From contig CAIPAT010000351.1 in assembly GCA_903863035.1 (NCBI GenBank), positions 1 through 35,715 on the forward strand: DNA of 35,715 bases. Direction: 5' to 3'. This DNA comes from an uncultured Lentisphaeria bacterium. Its GTDB lineage: Bacteria; Verrucomicrobiota; Lentisphaeria; Victivallales; Victivallaceae. Below, in pieces: positions 1 to 8,373 of this stretch (positions are counted from its first letter, which is position 1; every line of letters starts with the position of its first letter). Made by a program: the position numbers and the translations under genes. The notes under the pieces are model-generated. The model had not been told where the DNA came from, made no database searches, and saw only the letters and a list, made by a program, of their open reading frames with translations.

Positions 1-134
1 ATATGCATTCGCAAAATAATATTACAAGCATTAAATAAAAAATATCAATAATATATTACTGGCTACGTTTTTAAGAAAAAAAGTGACTTATATCACTTAT
101 ATTAAACAAGATAGATGCAAAAACGCAAAAGAAT

Positions 135-386
135 ATCCGGTTAAGCAAGTCGCGCTTTCTTCATCTGTTCAAGGAGCAGACCGGCTTGAGTTACAGCGAA
201 TATCTCAACCGCCTCCGCATTGGCGAAGCCGGCCGTCTGCTGGTCAGCACCGGCTTGAGAATGAATGAGATCGCCGATGCCTGCGGCATTTCCGACCAGA
301 GCCGTTTAGCCGCGTTGTTTAAGCGCTATCATCATTCCAGTCCGGTTGCATATCGCAAATTAAACAATAAATTCAAAATCACCTGA
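135..386 (+). pseudogene. AraC-family regulator remnant (C-terminal HTH only)
   Basis: The reading frame holds the second half of an AraC/XylS DNA-binding domain. Recognisable AraC sequence starts near base 144 (S-K-S-R-F-L-H-L-F-K-E-Q-T-G) and continues through Y-L-N-R-L-R-I-G-E-A, the last HTH (I-A-D-A-C-G-I-S-D-Q-S-R) and F-K-R-Y-H-H-S-S-P-V-A-Y-R before a TGA stop at 384-386. Upstream codons in the same frame are AT-rich and do not resemble a sensor domain or the first HTH. A short product from TTG at 186 would lack the first helix-turn-helix. I read it as a 5'-truncated, non-functional copy; the lost part is not in the window. Confidence 0.7.
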
Positions 387-629
387 TGAAAACAAGGAGG
401 CTATAATACCAAAATAGAATTTTAGAACTGTTCACGCTGTCCAAAATGCCCTGGTGACTAGTACTGGCAAGGTTCACAAACCATATATAAACCGTAAAAT
501 CGGATAAAAGTATCAAAATGAACCGGTTTTTATTTGACCTTTGCAAAATTTTGTGTAATTGTATATGAAATGTCATCCGGGATGTTACCGGAGCTATGTT
601 TAGATCAGTAAAATAATGAAAGAAGTATT

Positions 630-1634
630 ATGGCGCATGTACCGAAATACAGCAAGGTGAAAAATGATATTCTGGCGAACATCCGTTCCGGAATGTACCA
701 GCCCGGCGCCCGGATTCCGACTCGCGAGGAGCTGATCAAGCAGTATTCGGTCACCCGTACCACCATCAATCAGGCGCTCAAGGAACTGGTCAGCACCGGG
801 ATACTGGCGACCTCCAAGCGCGGTGGAACAGTTGTCACCGGCAAGAAAATACGTTTAAAAACCGCGATCGTGTCCAGCGGGTCAATTCCGGCAGTGGATT
901 ACAGTCCGCTGGATTATGAAGGCAGCGCCATGTGGAGTATTTTGCTGGCACAGGATCATGACTACAATTTTGATTTCATCGAAGAGCAGAAGCTGTACCA
1001 GAATTTAGCCATGATCGGGAATTACGACTGCGTAGTGGTGATTCTACCGGACGTCGCGCTGCTTAACCGTCTGCCTGAATACAAGGACCGGGTATTGCTG
1101 GTCAACCGCTATCTGGATGAATTGAACTTTGTTTCGACCAACCACCGTCAGGCGGTACGCGAGCTGACCGAATACAATATTGAGCAAGCCGGCGATGACT
1201 GTCAGATATTTTTCCTGTATCCGGAAAGACGGGATTTCGTAGTTCAGGAACGACGCGAAGGCTTTGTTGACGCCTGTGCCGGCAAAGGACTGTTCTACCG
1301 TATCTGCGACGTTCCCGGATATGAATATAATGATATATTGAATGTACTGCTGAAAATCCAGTTCGAGAAGAATAAGAAGATTGTTCTTACCTCGCCCGTG
1401 CTCGGTTTCACCGGCGCGGTGATTAAGATGGCCGCTGAAAAAGGGCTGGTTTTTAATAAAGACCTGTTTTACTCAGACTTTGACAATGCGCATTCGCTGA
1501 TGACCACCGGCGTTAAAACCGTTTCCGCGATCCAGGATTATGCCGGCATGGGCAGGGAAATCATCAAGGCGCTGCAAAACTTCGGTGAGCAGCCGGTAAA
1601 AGTCTTTGTGCCGCACCGGCTGGAACTGGCCTGA
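630..1634 (+). CDS. GntR-family transcriptional regulator with periplasmic-binding-protein-like sensor
   Basis: This 334-residue cytoplasmic regulator has an N-terminal GntR winged helix at about residues 5-72: Y-S-K-V-K-N-D-I-L, then P-G-A-R-I-P-T-R-E-E-L, then the recognition helix V-T-R-T-T-I-N-Q-A-L-K-E-L and the wing G-I-L-A-T-S-K-R-G-G-T. The remaining 250 residues have alternating beta/alpha character and end in S-A-I-Q-D-Y-A-G-M-G-R-E-I-I-K-A-L, like LacI-type sugar-sensing domains fused to GntR heads (the AraR arrangement). The ATG is preceded by GAAAG. It is convergent with the URO-D-like gene. The ligand is unknown; a sugar or glycan fragment is an inference from the neighbourhood. 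Confidence 0.85.
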   Translation: MAHVPKYSKVKNDILANIRSGMYQPGARIPTREELIKQYSVTRTTINQALKELVSTGILATSKRGGTVVTGKKIRLKTAIVSSGSIPAVDYSPLDYEGSAMWSILLAQDHDYNFDFIEEQKLYQNLAMIGNYDCVVVILPDVALLNRLPEYKDRVLLVNRYLDELNFVSTNHRQAVRELTEYNIEQAGDDCQIFFLYPERRDFVVQERREGFVDACAGKGLFYRICDVPGYEYNDILNVLLKIQFEKNKKIVLTSPVLGFTGAVIKMAAEKGLVFNKDLFYSDFDNAHSLMTTGVKTVSAIQDYAGMGREIIKALQNFGEQPVKVFVPHRLELA

Positions 1635-1648
1635 GTTCACAAGCCATG

Positions 1649-1709
1649 GGTCCTTGGTCCTTGGTCCTTGGTCCTTGGTCCTTGGTCCTTGGTCCTTGGT
1701 CCTTGGTCC
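1649..1709. repeat. Heptanucleotide tandem array 1, (TCCTTGG)8
   Basis: Eight uninterrupted copies of TCCTTGG occupy 1651-1706, preceded by GG and followed by TCC, all perfect. The array starts 15 bases after the stop codon of the GntR gene and runs straight into a second heptamer array. It resembles the short tandemly repeated repetitive (STRR) heptamers described in cyanobacteria; that comparison is by style only. Confidence 0.97.
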
Positions 1710-1765
1710 AGTCACCAGTCACCAGTCACCAGTCACCAGTCACCAGTCACCAGTCACCAGTCACC
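1710..1765. repeat. Heptanucleotide tandem array 2, (AGTCACC)8
   Basis: Eight perfect copies of AGTCACC follow array 1 with no spacer, again exactly 56 bases. The array ends four bases before the stop codon (TGA on the minus strand, 1770-1772) of the convergent URO-D-like gene. The two arrays therefore fill nearly the whole 135-base gap between the two genes. Confidence 0.97.
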
Positions 1766-1769
1766 AGTG

Positions 1770-2744
1770 TCACAGTGTACGGTAATCCAGAGTCAGGAAT
1801 TCCTTACACATGGCGTCAATCGCTTCCTGGGAATGTCCAGCCCCTTTCGGATCGCCGTACCATTGCGCGATGAACCCGCCATGCGGCGTAGCCAGCTTTT
1901 CAAACATCTCATGGCAGTAACGCCTGATTTCATCCATAGTACCATGTGGCATGACCGCCTGAATGTCAACCGGACACCAGAACGTTATTCTGCCTTTATA
2001 CGCGCCTAATTTATCCAGTCCCATGTTCAACTGCTGGTCCAGCTGAGCAACGTCCAGCCCGGCGTCGATCAGATCGTCTAATATCTCCAGGATATACCCG
2101 CAACTGTGCAGGAAAGTCAGCATCCCGGCGTCATGGGCGGCTTTATAGACTTTGGCATAGGCCGGTTTCCAGAATTCGCGCCATTTCTCCGGCGAAATCA
2201 TCAGCTTGTTCTGAAGCCCCCAGTCATCACAGAACAAGTAGCCGTCGGCCCCGACGGCGGCATAGCGTTTGATCGCTTTCAGATTCATTTCCACCAGAAT
2301 GTCAATCAGCTTTTGCAGGTTTTCCGGTTCCAGATAGATATCGGTCCAAGTATTTTCCAGGCCGCGGATAAAATGAATCCGTTCATAGAGAGAAACGCCG
2401 CTGGCCAGCATAAACTTAGCCTTATCCGCCTTTGCAAGCTGCTCCGGCAGTGACGCCCAGCGGAATTCAGCCTCAACGTCCGGGATGTTCAGTCTGGCAA
2501 AATCCGCCCAGTCTTTCAGCGGATATTCTTTGACTTCGCCAAGATTGCATATCCCGATATTTTCCCAGATTGCGCCCCATTCATCGACGCTGTTGCCGTT
2601 CTTAGAGCTCGGACGTGCATCAACATTGGGTTGCATGGAAAACCAGCCGGAGTCACTGCCGTAAGGCGCCGGAAGGACATGCGCCACACGCTCCGGATTC
2701 TGAAACTTGATAGTCCTGATCATGTTTTCTTTCGCGGTCATCAT
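1770..2744 (-). CDS. Uroporphyrinogen decarboxylase (URO-D/MtaA)-family protein
   Basis: This 324-residue cytoplasmic TIM-barrel protein belongs to the URO-D superfamily, which includes haem-pathway HemE and the cobalamin-dependent methyltransferases MtaA/CmuA. Visible family features are an N-terminal E-R-V-A-H segment, G-A-D-G-Y-L-F-C-D-D-W-G, and the strand F-L-H-S-C-G-Y-I with His213 and Cys215. In MtaA-type enzymes this H-x-C belongs to the zinc site. It is more like the uncharacterised and methyltransferase branch than HemE. The start is ATG at 2744: GAAGGGA lies nine bases upstream, inside the longer TTG-started frame, which excludes that alternative. It is divergent from the AraC gene, suggesting local control. 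The substrate is unknown. Confidence 0.8.
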   Translation of the reverse strand: MMTAKENMIRTIKFQNPERVAHVLPAPYGSDSGWFSMQPNVDARPSSKNGNSVDEWGAIWENIGICNLGEVKEYPLKDWADFARLNIPDVEAEFRWASLPEQLAKADKAKFMLASGVSLYERIHFIRGLENTWTDIYLEPENLQKLIDILVEMNLKAIKRYAAVGADGYLFCDDWGLQNKLMISPEKWREFWKPAYAKVYKAAHDAGMLTFLHSCGYILEILDDLIDAGLDVAQLDQQLNMGLDKLGAYKGRITFWCPVDIQAVMPHGTMDEIRRYCHEMFEKLATPHGGFIAQWYGDPKGAGHSQEAIDAMCKEFLTLDYRTL

Positions 2745-2786
2745 AATATTAAATCCCTTCAAAAATAATTATTAACTGGAAATATA

Positions 2787-2815
2787 TTATAAAATACACT
2801 ACATTTATGTATAAT
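2787..2815 (+). promoter_or_regulatory. Candidate promoter for the AraC-type gene
   Basis: A perfect TATAAT -10 box lies at 2810-2815 with a weak -35 (TTATAA, 2787-2792) at a 17-base spacing. It sits in the AT-rich 106-base divergent gap between the URO-D-like and AraC genes, so an overlapping promoter on the other strand is likely. Confidence 0.4.
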
Positions 2816-2850
2816 GCGTTCATAAAAATCAACCGCAGGATTTTATACAA

Positions 2851-3729
2851 ATGGCGAATCTGCATTACGGGTTCAACGGACTGGACATCGGCTTGCCGGT
2901 GATATATTCCGGCGGCTTTCATAATTATCTGCATACTGTTCGCCTTCCCCCTCACACTCATCAGCAGGGAGTGGAGATTACTTATGTGCTGAAAGGTGAT
3001 GCCTGCTGGCTGCTCGAAGACGGAACCGAACTCTTTCTGTCCGGGGGAACGCTGGCGGCGGTTCAGCCGGATGTCCTGCATCACGGACAGGGTAATATTA
3101 TCAGTCCATGCTGGCTGTTCTGGTTCACTCTCGACCTGGATGCCGCAGACTGCCTGGTCAATACGCCGTTCTCAGCCGCGGATATCGCGGAGCTGAAGAG
3201 GATTTTCAAAAATGCCGGCAACTGTGTCCGGCGGGCGCCGGACCATTATGAATTCCATGCGGAAATGCTGATTGAACAACTCGCCGGGATGGAACAGCCG
3301 GACTTCCTGCGGTACGCATCTTTGCGCAACACTCTTTGCCGGATGATTATTGACACCGCCGAAGTCTTCCGCAGTTCAGGCGCAACGGAACGTCCGGGTG
3401 CCAGGATCGCGGGCAAGGCGGAGCGAATAATGCGGACCAGGCTTGGTCGCGGTTTAAACATGACTGACATTGCGGAAGAACTGGGTCTCAGCGCAACGGG
3501 ATTTATCAAACGGTTTAAATACGAGACCGGCGTGACTCCGGCGGATTTCTTCCAGCGCATCAAAATCGAAGAAGCCAGAAGACGGCTGACAATACCCCGC
3601 ACGGCAATCACCGCCATCGCTTTTGATCTGGGCTTTTCCTCCAGCCAATATTTCGCCTCAGTATTCAAAAAATACACCGGCACCACTCCCCGCGAATACC
3701 GGAGAAAAACTATTTCAGCGTGCGGTTAA
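2851..3729 (+). CDS. AraC-family transcriptional regulator with cupin sensor
   Basis: This 292-residue regulator has an N-terminal cupin-like sensing domain at about residues 15-100 (P-P-H-T-H-Q-Q-G-V-E-I-T-Y-V-L-K-G, a typical cupin entry with histidines). Its C-terminal double helix-turn-helix spans about 185-285 (M-T-D-I-A-E-E-L-G-L-S, then A-I-A-F-D-L-G-F-S-S-S-Q-Y-F-A-S-V-F-K-K-Y-T-G-T-T-P-R-E-Y-R). Length and order fit AraC/XylS activators of sugar genes. It is divergent from the URO-D-like gene and probably controls it, itself, or the downstream block. Confidence 0.88.
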   Translation: MANLHYGFNGLDIGLPVIYSGGFHNYLHTVRLPPHTHQQGVEITYVLKGDACWLLEDGTELFLSGGTLAAVQPDVLHHGQGNIISPCWLFWFTLDLDAADCLVNTPFSAADIAELKRIFKNAGNCVRRAPDHYEFHAEMLIEQLAGMEQPDFLRYASLRNTLCRMIIDTAEVFRSSGATERPGARIAGKAERIMRTRLGRGLNMTDIAEELGLSATGFIKRFKYETGVTPADFFQRIKIEEARRRLTIPRTAITAIAFDLGFSSSQYFASVFKKYTGTTPREYRRKTISACG

Positions 3730-3814
3730 TTTGGTCGCGCAGATATCAAATAGTGCTGTCATATAGCTTAATAGACAAATTCTGATAATTTTACAAAAAA
3801 AATTGGCTAAGCTA

Positions 3815-3843
3815 TTGCTTTTATTATTAACTGCACGTATACT
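3815..3843 (+). promoter_or_regulatory. Sigma70-type promoter upstream of second GntR gene
   Basis: TTGCTT (3815-3820) and TATACT (3838-3843) are separated by exactly 17 bases, close to the vegetative consensus. The following GTAC-containing stretch up to 3857 could hold an operator, but no clear palindrome beyond GTATAC is visible. Confidence 0.6.
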
Positions 3844-3881
3844 GTACATTACAAGGTAAAACATTATTGCTGGAATTCAGT

Positions 3882-5093
3882 ATGGTGAAAGAGAAAAACA
3901 GTTTGCTTCTCGAAGAGCTTAAAAAGACAGTTTGCAAGACCAATGCACTGCCGCTGTATCAGCAACTGCACAATTCGCTGGAGCGAATAATGCGGACAGG
4001 AATGATTGCGCCGAATGAAAAACTCCCTTGCGAAACAGAATTCAGCGCAGCGCTTAACATGAATGCGCGCACGGTACAAAAAGCGTTGACCGGATTGTAC
4101 CAGAAAGGCCTGTTGAAAAGGATCCGCAAGGCCGGAACGTTTGCCTGTCCGATACCGTCCAGGAATAAAACAGTCGGCTTTTTCTATCCTGCTGAAAACT
4201 TTCCGATAATGAGTGTCGGGGAGCAGATTCAACTTTATCTTGCCGCCCGTGATATTGATCTTAAAATTATCGGATATAATAAAGTTTATTTTCAGGAGAA
4301 CGACTTTACAGCAGAAGTCAGGCGTAAAGGGCTTGACGGAATCATGATTTCGGTTCCGGATGATAAAAGCGCCAGGAACTCCGTGCTTGAGCTTGAGAGG
4401 ATGAATTTTCCGATAGTCAGGATTTCGAATCAATTTTTCAATGATGATTTCTGTTCTTCACTGATCATCAATGATATTGAAAAGGCTTTTGCCGACTCGC
4501 TGGATTATCTCAAACAGCTTGGACATAGCAAAATCGGCATACTTGGATATTATGAAGATAAAGCAAGAATGCAAAAACATCTGGCGCTGGCCGGCCTTGT
4601 TTCCGGCTGGAATCAGAAAATGCTTGCGAACTTGACTTTTTCCGGCTCAGTCCAGGAATGGCAAATGAACCGTCCGCCATGGATTTCGATCCGCAGCTAT
4701 CTGGATGCCAATCAAGATTTTACCGCGATTATAGTGGAACATCCGGCTGTTTGCGTGGATGTGGCCAGATATCTGTCTGAAAACGGCAAGCGCATTCCGC
4801 AGGATGTCTCGATAATGTGTCTGGTCGACTCCGACATTCTGCTGGGCACATCGCCGGCTATCACTTCCATGCACCGGCGGCTGGATATCATGGCTGATAA
4901 GGCCACGGAGTTTATTTTTGATGCAATGGAAGCCTGGCCGCCATCGAAGACAACGGCTAAAATAGCATTGGAACTTATTGAGCGCGGTTCCACAGCTATT
5001 AATGCAGCAGGAGATGTGAAAGTAATTCCGGTAAAACGCAATACAAATTCCAGACAAAAACAGTTTGCGATGCAGTTACAGCCGATTTTGTAG
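3882..5093 (+). CDS. GntR-family regulator with LacI-type sensor domain
   Basis: This regulator has about 403 residues. The N-terminal winged helix (L-P-L-Y-Q-Q-L-H-N-S-L-E-R-I-M, then E-K-L-P-C-E-T-E-F, then N-A-R-T-V-Q-K-A-L-T-G-L-Y-Q-K-G-L-L) is followed by a LacI/PBP1-like sensor: L-G-H-S-K-I-G-I-L-G-Y, then R-I-P-Q-D-V-S-I-M-C-L-V-D and the last helix D-I-M-A-D-K-A-T-E-F-I-F-D-A-M. This is the AraR-like architecture. A longer TTG start at 3867 is possible, with AGG 10 bases upstream; I prefer the ATG at 3882 but the two cannot be separated with certainty. It lies just upstream of and co-oriented with the pseudopilin and glycan genes, so it is the likely local regulator. Confidence 0.82.
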   Translation: MVKEKNSLLLEELKKTVCKTNALPLYQQLHNSLERIMRTGMIAPNEKLPCETEFSAALNMNARTVQKALTGLYQKGLLKRIRKAGTFACPIPSRNKTVGFFYPAENFPIMSVGEQIQLYLAARDIDLKIIGYNKVYFQENDFTAEVRRKGLDGIMISVPDDKSARNSVLELERMNFPIVRISNQFFNDDFCSSLIINDIEKAFADSLDYLKQLGHSKIGILGYYEDKARMQKHLALAGLVSGWNQKMLANLTFSGSVQEWQMNRPPWISIRSYLDANQDFTAIIVEHPAVCVDVARYLSENGKRIPQDVSIMCLVDSDILLGTSPAITSMHRRLDIMADKATEFIFDAMEAWPPSKTTAKIALELIERGSTAINAAGDVKVIPVKRNTNSRQKQFAMQLQPIL

Positions 5094-5142
5094 AAACATG
5101 AATTAAACCATTTCATAAAATACAAAAAACAGGAGGATGCAA

Positions 5143-5880
5143 ATGAATAAGAAACTAAGAGACAACACAAAAAGCGGGAGATTAAACATGAACAGGAAAT
5201 CAATTTTTACGCTCATAGAATTGCTGGTCGTGATAGCCATCATCGCAATTTTGGCAGCAATGCTGCTGCCGGCATTGAACAAAGCCCGGGAAGTCGCGAA
5301 AAGCTCGAGTTGTCTCAGCAATCAGAAACAAATAGGCGTGGCAATGGCTATGTACAGGGATGACAATAAAGAATATTTCACGCCCTGGCAGATGGATTCC
5401 ACAATCCCCACCACCACCTGGAATTGGCCCTGGGCGCTCAAGAAAGACTATAAGCTCAATATAAAGGTATATACATGTCCCTCCGGCGCAATGCTTACCG
5501 GCGCCAATATCTATCTTACCAGCCTGTACAACAATTCCCCGTTTGCCTATTACTATATCAATTACGGTTACAACTACATGTATGTCGGCAGCGGTATCCG
5601 TTGGATTCCGGCTGGTGGCACGTATGGTACTGCTGCAAAAATGTCTCAATTGAGACATCCGTCCTCCACTTTTCTTACAGTAGACTCGTGTAACAATGTT
5701 AATGCGCCCACCTCTTCAAATTGCGTAGTTGATGATAATGGCGCCGGATCGATTAATTTTCATGACCGCCATGCCGCCGGGGCCAATGTCCTCTGGGCGG
5801 ACGGGCACGTTTCTTATGAGAAAAATTCATATAATAAAATTCAGAGAGATCCGTCTAAAAAATATTTTAAGCTCAACTGA
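5143..5880 (+). CDS. Pseudopilin-like protein with prepilin N-terminus and H-X9-DG C-terminus
   Basis: This 245-residue protein has a type-IV-prepilin/pseudopilin N-terminus: a basic leader, then [22 protein letters not shown] and N-K-A-R-E. The C-terminal part has the H-X9-DG signature ([13 protein letters not shown]) of the DUF1559-type family abundant in Planctomycetes and Lentisphaerota. The residue before the F-T-L-I-E motif is Ile rather than the Gly normally cut by PilD. AGGAGG at 5131-5136 sits six bases before ATG 5143. A second start at 5188, with GGGAGA upstream, would give a more usual short leader. These proteins are thought to be exported or surface-bound; a role in glycan capture is only inferred from context. 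Confidence 0.85.
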   Translation: MNKKLRDNTKSGRLNMNRKSIFTLIELLVVIAIIAILAAMLLPALNKAREVAKSSSCLSNQKQIGVAMAMYRDDNKEYFTPWQMDSTIPTTTWNWPWALKKDYKLNIKVYTCPSGAMLTGANIYLTSLYNNSPFAYYYINYGYNYMYVGSGIRWIPAGGTYGTAAKMSQLRHPSSTFLTVDSCNNVNAPTSSNCVVDDNGAGSINFHDRHAAGANVLWADGHVSYEKNSYNKIQRDPSKKYFKLN

Positions 5881-6021
5881 AACAAGCATTGTAATTCATT
5901 AACTGCTTTAAAAAGAATTGCATAATTCATTAGTTCAGATAAAAACATTTTAGTCCGATATGCTGAATCAATACGGATTTAAATGACTTTTTAAGGATAT
6001 ATGCAAGCAGGTAAAAACTAA

Positions 6022-8352
6022 ATGAATATTAACCGATTGGCGCAACGGCAAATTCAAGGAATCTTGAACGACTCGGTGGAACTCACGACTCAGTCCGTAA
6101 AATCGATTTTTAATCCGGAACGCGGAAGAATCTCTTTCTTCAATAAGAAAGACAACCAGCCGCTGCTTTTGAATGCTGCTTACGGCTTCAGCTTCGAAAC
6201 TGAGAACGGAGGAATTGTATCTTTCAGACCGAATAAAAATAATTCATCGATTAGCGCGGAAAAGAAAGAGCATAAAATAATCATCCGTTACACACCTAAG
6301 CAAAAATCAATACCGGAATTCCTGCTGAATGCGGAAGTTTCACCGGATGGCAATGGTGTTGAAATCAGAAGTGAAATCAAGAATTCGACTGGATCCGGAA
6401 TCTCCCTCGTCAATTTCACCTTGCTCGTAGCGGATTGCCTAAAAGACGGTGCTGTTTTTCCGGGCAGAGCGCCCCATGAATTCGTCTTCTTCGGATATCG
6501 GTCTGTTCCTTATGATATGCTTCCGGAATGGATACTGCCAGAATTCTCACAGCATGGCAAATACGGGTTCTTCGGGGATTCCGTCAGCGCCATCGCGGAC
6601 GCTGACAAAAAAAAAGCACTGATATTCGGGTTCATAACCTATAATAAATGGTGGAGCAAGACAAGCTTGAAAATGCGCCAGATAGGGTTCGGTTTTCAGA
6701 GGCTCCGTTCATTATGTTGTTGCGATGGCGCCGCACTTGCCACGGGACAGTCAGCGTCCTCCGAAACACTCCGGATCGAATACGCCGAACAGATTGCGCA
6801 GGGGCTCGAAAACTGGGCGGTAAGAACTGCCGCGACGACCGGCTGTAAAAATAATTTCAAAATCCCGACCGGATGGAGCACCTGGGACTATTATCACAGT
6901 GATATCAATGAAAAGATCATCCTTGAAAATGTAAAGTTTCTCGCTGAAAACCGTGACCGGTTTCCGGTGGAATACATCCAGATTGATGCGGGCTTTACGG
7001 ACACTTACGGCAATTGGCTGGACTGGAATAAGAAAAAATTCCCCCACGGTCCCAAATGGCTTGTTGAGAAAATAAAGTCTTCCGGCTTCAAGGCCGGTAT
7101 CTGGTTAGTTCCGACTATGGTTTCTGATAAAAGCAGGGTGTTCAAAGAGCACAAGGACTGGTTACTCAGGAAACAGGACGGAAGCCTGGTTTCCAGAAAC
7201 TCCGGACCTGAAGGCAAGTGTTCGTGCCATTTTTTGGACGCAAGCATTCCCGAAGTGCTAGAATGGATTGAAAACACTGGCCGGTCATTTGTCAGGGATC
7301 TCGGGTTTGAATACATAAAAACCGATGGCGCCACTAACTACGCGCTTTCTGAAGGCGTGACCAAAGACTGTTCGGAAAACCTTTTTTCCGCATTCCGGTC
7401 GGCAATGGTGGCATTGCGGAAAGGCGCAGGCAAGGGAACATTTCTCCTTCACGGCGGATTCGTGCCTTCGACTGCCGGGATTATCGACGGAAACCGCGTT
7501 GGCTATGACATCGCCGCCAGGTGGAGACAATCTGTACCGGAACCGTATGAAAATAAAATTGAAGCATCACGCCCTTTCATGACAAGAATACTCGGCAATA
7601 TCTTCAACTCCTGGTTTGTCAACAACCGGCTTTGGAAAAACGACCCTGACTACCTTGTCGTCAGAGAAAACGGCGGTTCGGCAGGAGATTTTACCATAGA
7701 CGAAGCAAAGCTGTGGACAACCGCAAGTGCACTTTGTTCAGGCCCTCTCATCCTCGGGGACAGAATGAAGGACTTGCCGGAAAAACGTCTGCAGATACTC
7801 GAAAAAGCGTTCCCAGCAATCGAATGCCGGATGAAGCCGCTGGACTTTTGCGTCAACAGAATACCGCACGTCATCTACGGTGAAACCATCGATAGCGTTT
7901 CCCCCTGCAAGTTCCTGGCTTTTTTCAATCATACCGAAGAAATCAGAGAATTCGCCGCGGATATTGAAATAACGGGCTTCGCCGGCGCCGTCCACGCGCA
8001 TGAATTCTGGAGCGGGGAATATCAACATTCCAATTGTAAAAGCATTTCTTCAGGAATAATGAGTCCGCACTCGGTGAAGATCTTCGCGCTGAAGAAAAAG
8101 GAGAACCATCCCCAGATAATAGGAAGCGACCTCCATATATTCCAGGGAGCCGGGCTTATACATGAAAAATGGAACAGCAAAACAAAAACGCTTGAAGTCT
8201 GTCTGTCTTCCGAAATCAAACAAAAAAGAAAAATCTTCGTATGGGTTCCTGCAAAATATAATGTACTCACCGCAGGCAAAATATTGAGAAATGGAAAAAT
8301 CATCGAATTCGCCATACCATTTAAAAAACAGAAATTCAGCATCAGCTTTTAA
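6022..8352 (+). CDS. Alpha-galactosidase-like glycoside hydrolase (clan GH-D, GH36-like)
   Basis: This 776-residue protein has no signal peptide, so it is probably cytoplasmic. An N-terminal beta-sandwich (to about 270) precedes a TIM barrel with clan-D landmarks: G-W-S-T-W-D-Y-Y (284-291), Y-I-Q-I-D-A-G-F (318-325), Y-I-K-T-D-G with probable nucleophile Asp435, and N-R-V-G-Y-D with probable acid/base Asp496. A short C-terminal beta domain follows. The family hydrolyses terminal alpha-galactosides; other clan-D specificities, such as alpha-N-acetylgalactosaminidase, cannot be excluded. The next gene starts 21 bases downstream, suggesting co-transcription. It would act on imported oligosaccharides. 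Confidence 0.85.
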   Translation: MNINRLAQRQIQGILNDSVELTTQSVKSIFNPERGRISFFNKKDNQPLLLNAAYGFSFETENGGIVSFRPNKNNSSISAEKKEHKIIIRYTPKQKSIPEFLLNAEVSPDGNGVEIRSEIKNSTGSGISLVNFTLLVADCLKDGAVFPGRAPHEFVFFGYRSVPYDMLPEWILPEFSQHGKYGFFGDSVSAIADADKKKALIFGFITYNKWWSKTSLKMRQIGFGFQRLRSLCCCDGAALATGQSASSETLRIEYAEQIAQGLENWAVRTAATTGCKNNFKIPTGWSTWDYYHSDINEKIILENVKFLAENRDRFPVEYIQIDAGFTDTYGNWLDWNKKKFPHGPKWLVEKIKSSGFKAGIWLVPTMVSDKSRVFKEHKDWLLRKQDGSLVSRNSGPEGKCSCHFLDASIPEVLEWIENTGRSFVRDLGFEYIKTDGATNYALSEGVTKDCSENLFSAFRSAMVALRKGAGKGTFLLHGGFVPSTAGIIDGNRVGYDIAARWRQSVPEPYENKIEASRPFMTRILGNIFNSWFVNNRLWKNDPDYLVVRENGGSAGDFTIDEAKLWTTASALCSGPLILGDRMKDLPEKRLQILEKAFPAIECRMKPLDFCVNRIPHVIYGETIDSVSPCKFLAFFNHTEEIREFAADIEITGFAGAVHAHEFWSGEYQHSNCKSISSGIMSPHSVKIFALKKKENHPQIIGSDLHIFQGAGLIHEKWNSKTKTLEVCLSSEIKQKRKIFVWVPAKYNVLTAGKILRNGKIIEFAIPFKKQKFSISF

Positions 8353-8373
8353 TTAATAACTGAGGAACATTTT

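Noticed and set aside
379..576. Minus-strand open frame of 65 codons.
   Set aside because: AT-rich, low-complexity, no RBS or recognisable motif; it overlaps only non-coding sequence after the AraC remnant.
1649..1765. CRISPR-like array.
   Set aside because: Units of 7 bases with no spacers; no cas genes. It is a simple tandem repeat.
1646..2009. Two plus-strand open frames running through the heptamer arrays (repeated G-P-W-S-L-V-L and S-P-V-T-S-H-Q peptides).
   Set aside because: Tandem 7-base repeats without stops create open frames in all phases; the frames then run antisense to the URO-D-like gene.
3246..3686. Long minus-strand frame inside the AraC gene.
   Set aside because: Antisense shadow of a well-supported coding sequence.
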